Shown: positions 63,907 through 64,000 of the stretch, one piece after another
Position numbering within the stretch: the stretch's first letter is position 1
How the letters are laid out: every line of letters starts with the position of its first letter
Assembly (NCBI RefSeq): GCF_013260645.1
Contig: NZ_CP053921.1
Coordinates: 2,591,289-2,655,288 of the forward strand
Origin: Erythrobacter mangrovi
GTDB taxonomy: Bacteria; Pseudomonadota; Alphaproteobacteria; Sphingomonadales; Sphingomonadaceae
Reading direction: 5' to 3'
Length of the DNA stretch: 64,000 nucleotides
Made by a program: the position numbers and the translations under genes
Notes under the pieces: generated by a model
What the model saw: only the letters and a program-made list of their open reading frames with translations
Database searches by the model: none
Told to the model about the DNA's origin: nothing

Positions 63907-64000
63907 GTGACAATCGACTTCTACGGTATCCCCAACTGCGACACGGTCAAGAAAGCCCGCAACTGGCTGGAGGGGCAGGGCCTCGAATACACCTTCCACG
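63907..64000 (+). CDS. ArsC/Spx-like (YffB) protein, 3' end outside window
   Basis: The first 31 residues from GTG 63907: IDFYGIPNCDTVKKARNWLE is the thioredoxin-like start of arsenate-reductase-family proteins of the YffB type, with a single Cys (NCDT). Truncated by the window edge. Confidence 0.8.
   Translation, partial: MTIDFYGIPNCDTVKKARNWLEGQGLEYTFH

Overview
The window is a GC-rich chromosomal segment of an alphaproteobacterium, most likely a sphingomonad of the Erythrobacteraceae (Erythrobacter/Altererythrobacter type). This rests on the overall character of RpoB/RpoC, the small DUF1244 and DUF2312 proteins typical of alphaproteobacteria, the codon usage, and a LapG-like adhesin protease beside a type I secretion locus. 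It is inference from protein character, not a database match.

Layout. 0-5.3 kb: a tandem TetR regulator (cut by the left edge) facing an acyl-CoA dehydrogenase / two-MFS-transporter operon. 5.3-7.8 kb: a sparse stretch with a glycoside-hydrolase-like lipoprotein and a lipoprotein cytochrome c. 8-13.7 kb: a redox cluster (cytochrome c5-type lipoprotein, Tat-exported sugar-lactone oxidase, D-threonine-aldolase-like PLP enzyme) divergent from a TetR regulator and a cysteine-synthase-fold PLP enzyme. 12.8-15.6 kb: LysR regulator divergent from pirin, azoreductase and DoxX, a probable electrophile or quinone stress unit. 15.7-23 kb: a complete histidine utilisation locus, hutI-hutH-hutG-hutU on the minus strand divergent from hutF-hutC on the plus strand, with a palindromic operator candidate between them. 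HutF plus HutG implies the route through N-formylglutamate.

23-37.5 kb: a type I secretion/adhesin locus with two ABC-transporter/membrane-fusion pairs, one TolC-like outer membrane protein, an OmpA-like protein, a SleB-type cell wall hydrolase and a LapG-type periplasmic cysteine protease. It flanks two secreted-protein genes that meet head to head, and both appear to have lost their 5' ends at the same point near 27.6 kb. This is the most unusual part of the window.

37.8-45.2 kb: a hypothetical gene, rplJ-rplL (minus strand), an Ala/Glu-repeat lipoprotein, a DUF2975/XRE/membrane-protein operon, and a DUF4956 / CotH-like / metallophosphoesterase group bracketed by a 104-bp imperfect direct repeat. 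45.2-53.8 kb: rpoB-rpoC on the plus strand, detached from and opposite in direction to rplJL. 53.9-64 kb: a membrane GGDEF-EAL protein, gltX, an Old Yellow Enzyme homologue, pyruvate kinase, small conserved proteins (DUF1244, DUF2312, YbjQ), a CPBP protease, a YebC-family regulator, a DUF3147 membrane protein, ruvC, and the start of an ArsC/Spx-like gene cut by the right edge. No tRNA, rRNA, CRISPR array, intact insertion sequence or prophage was seen.
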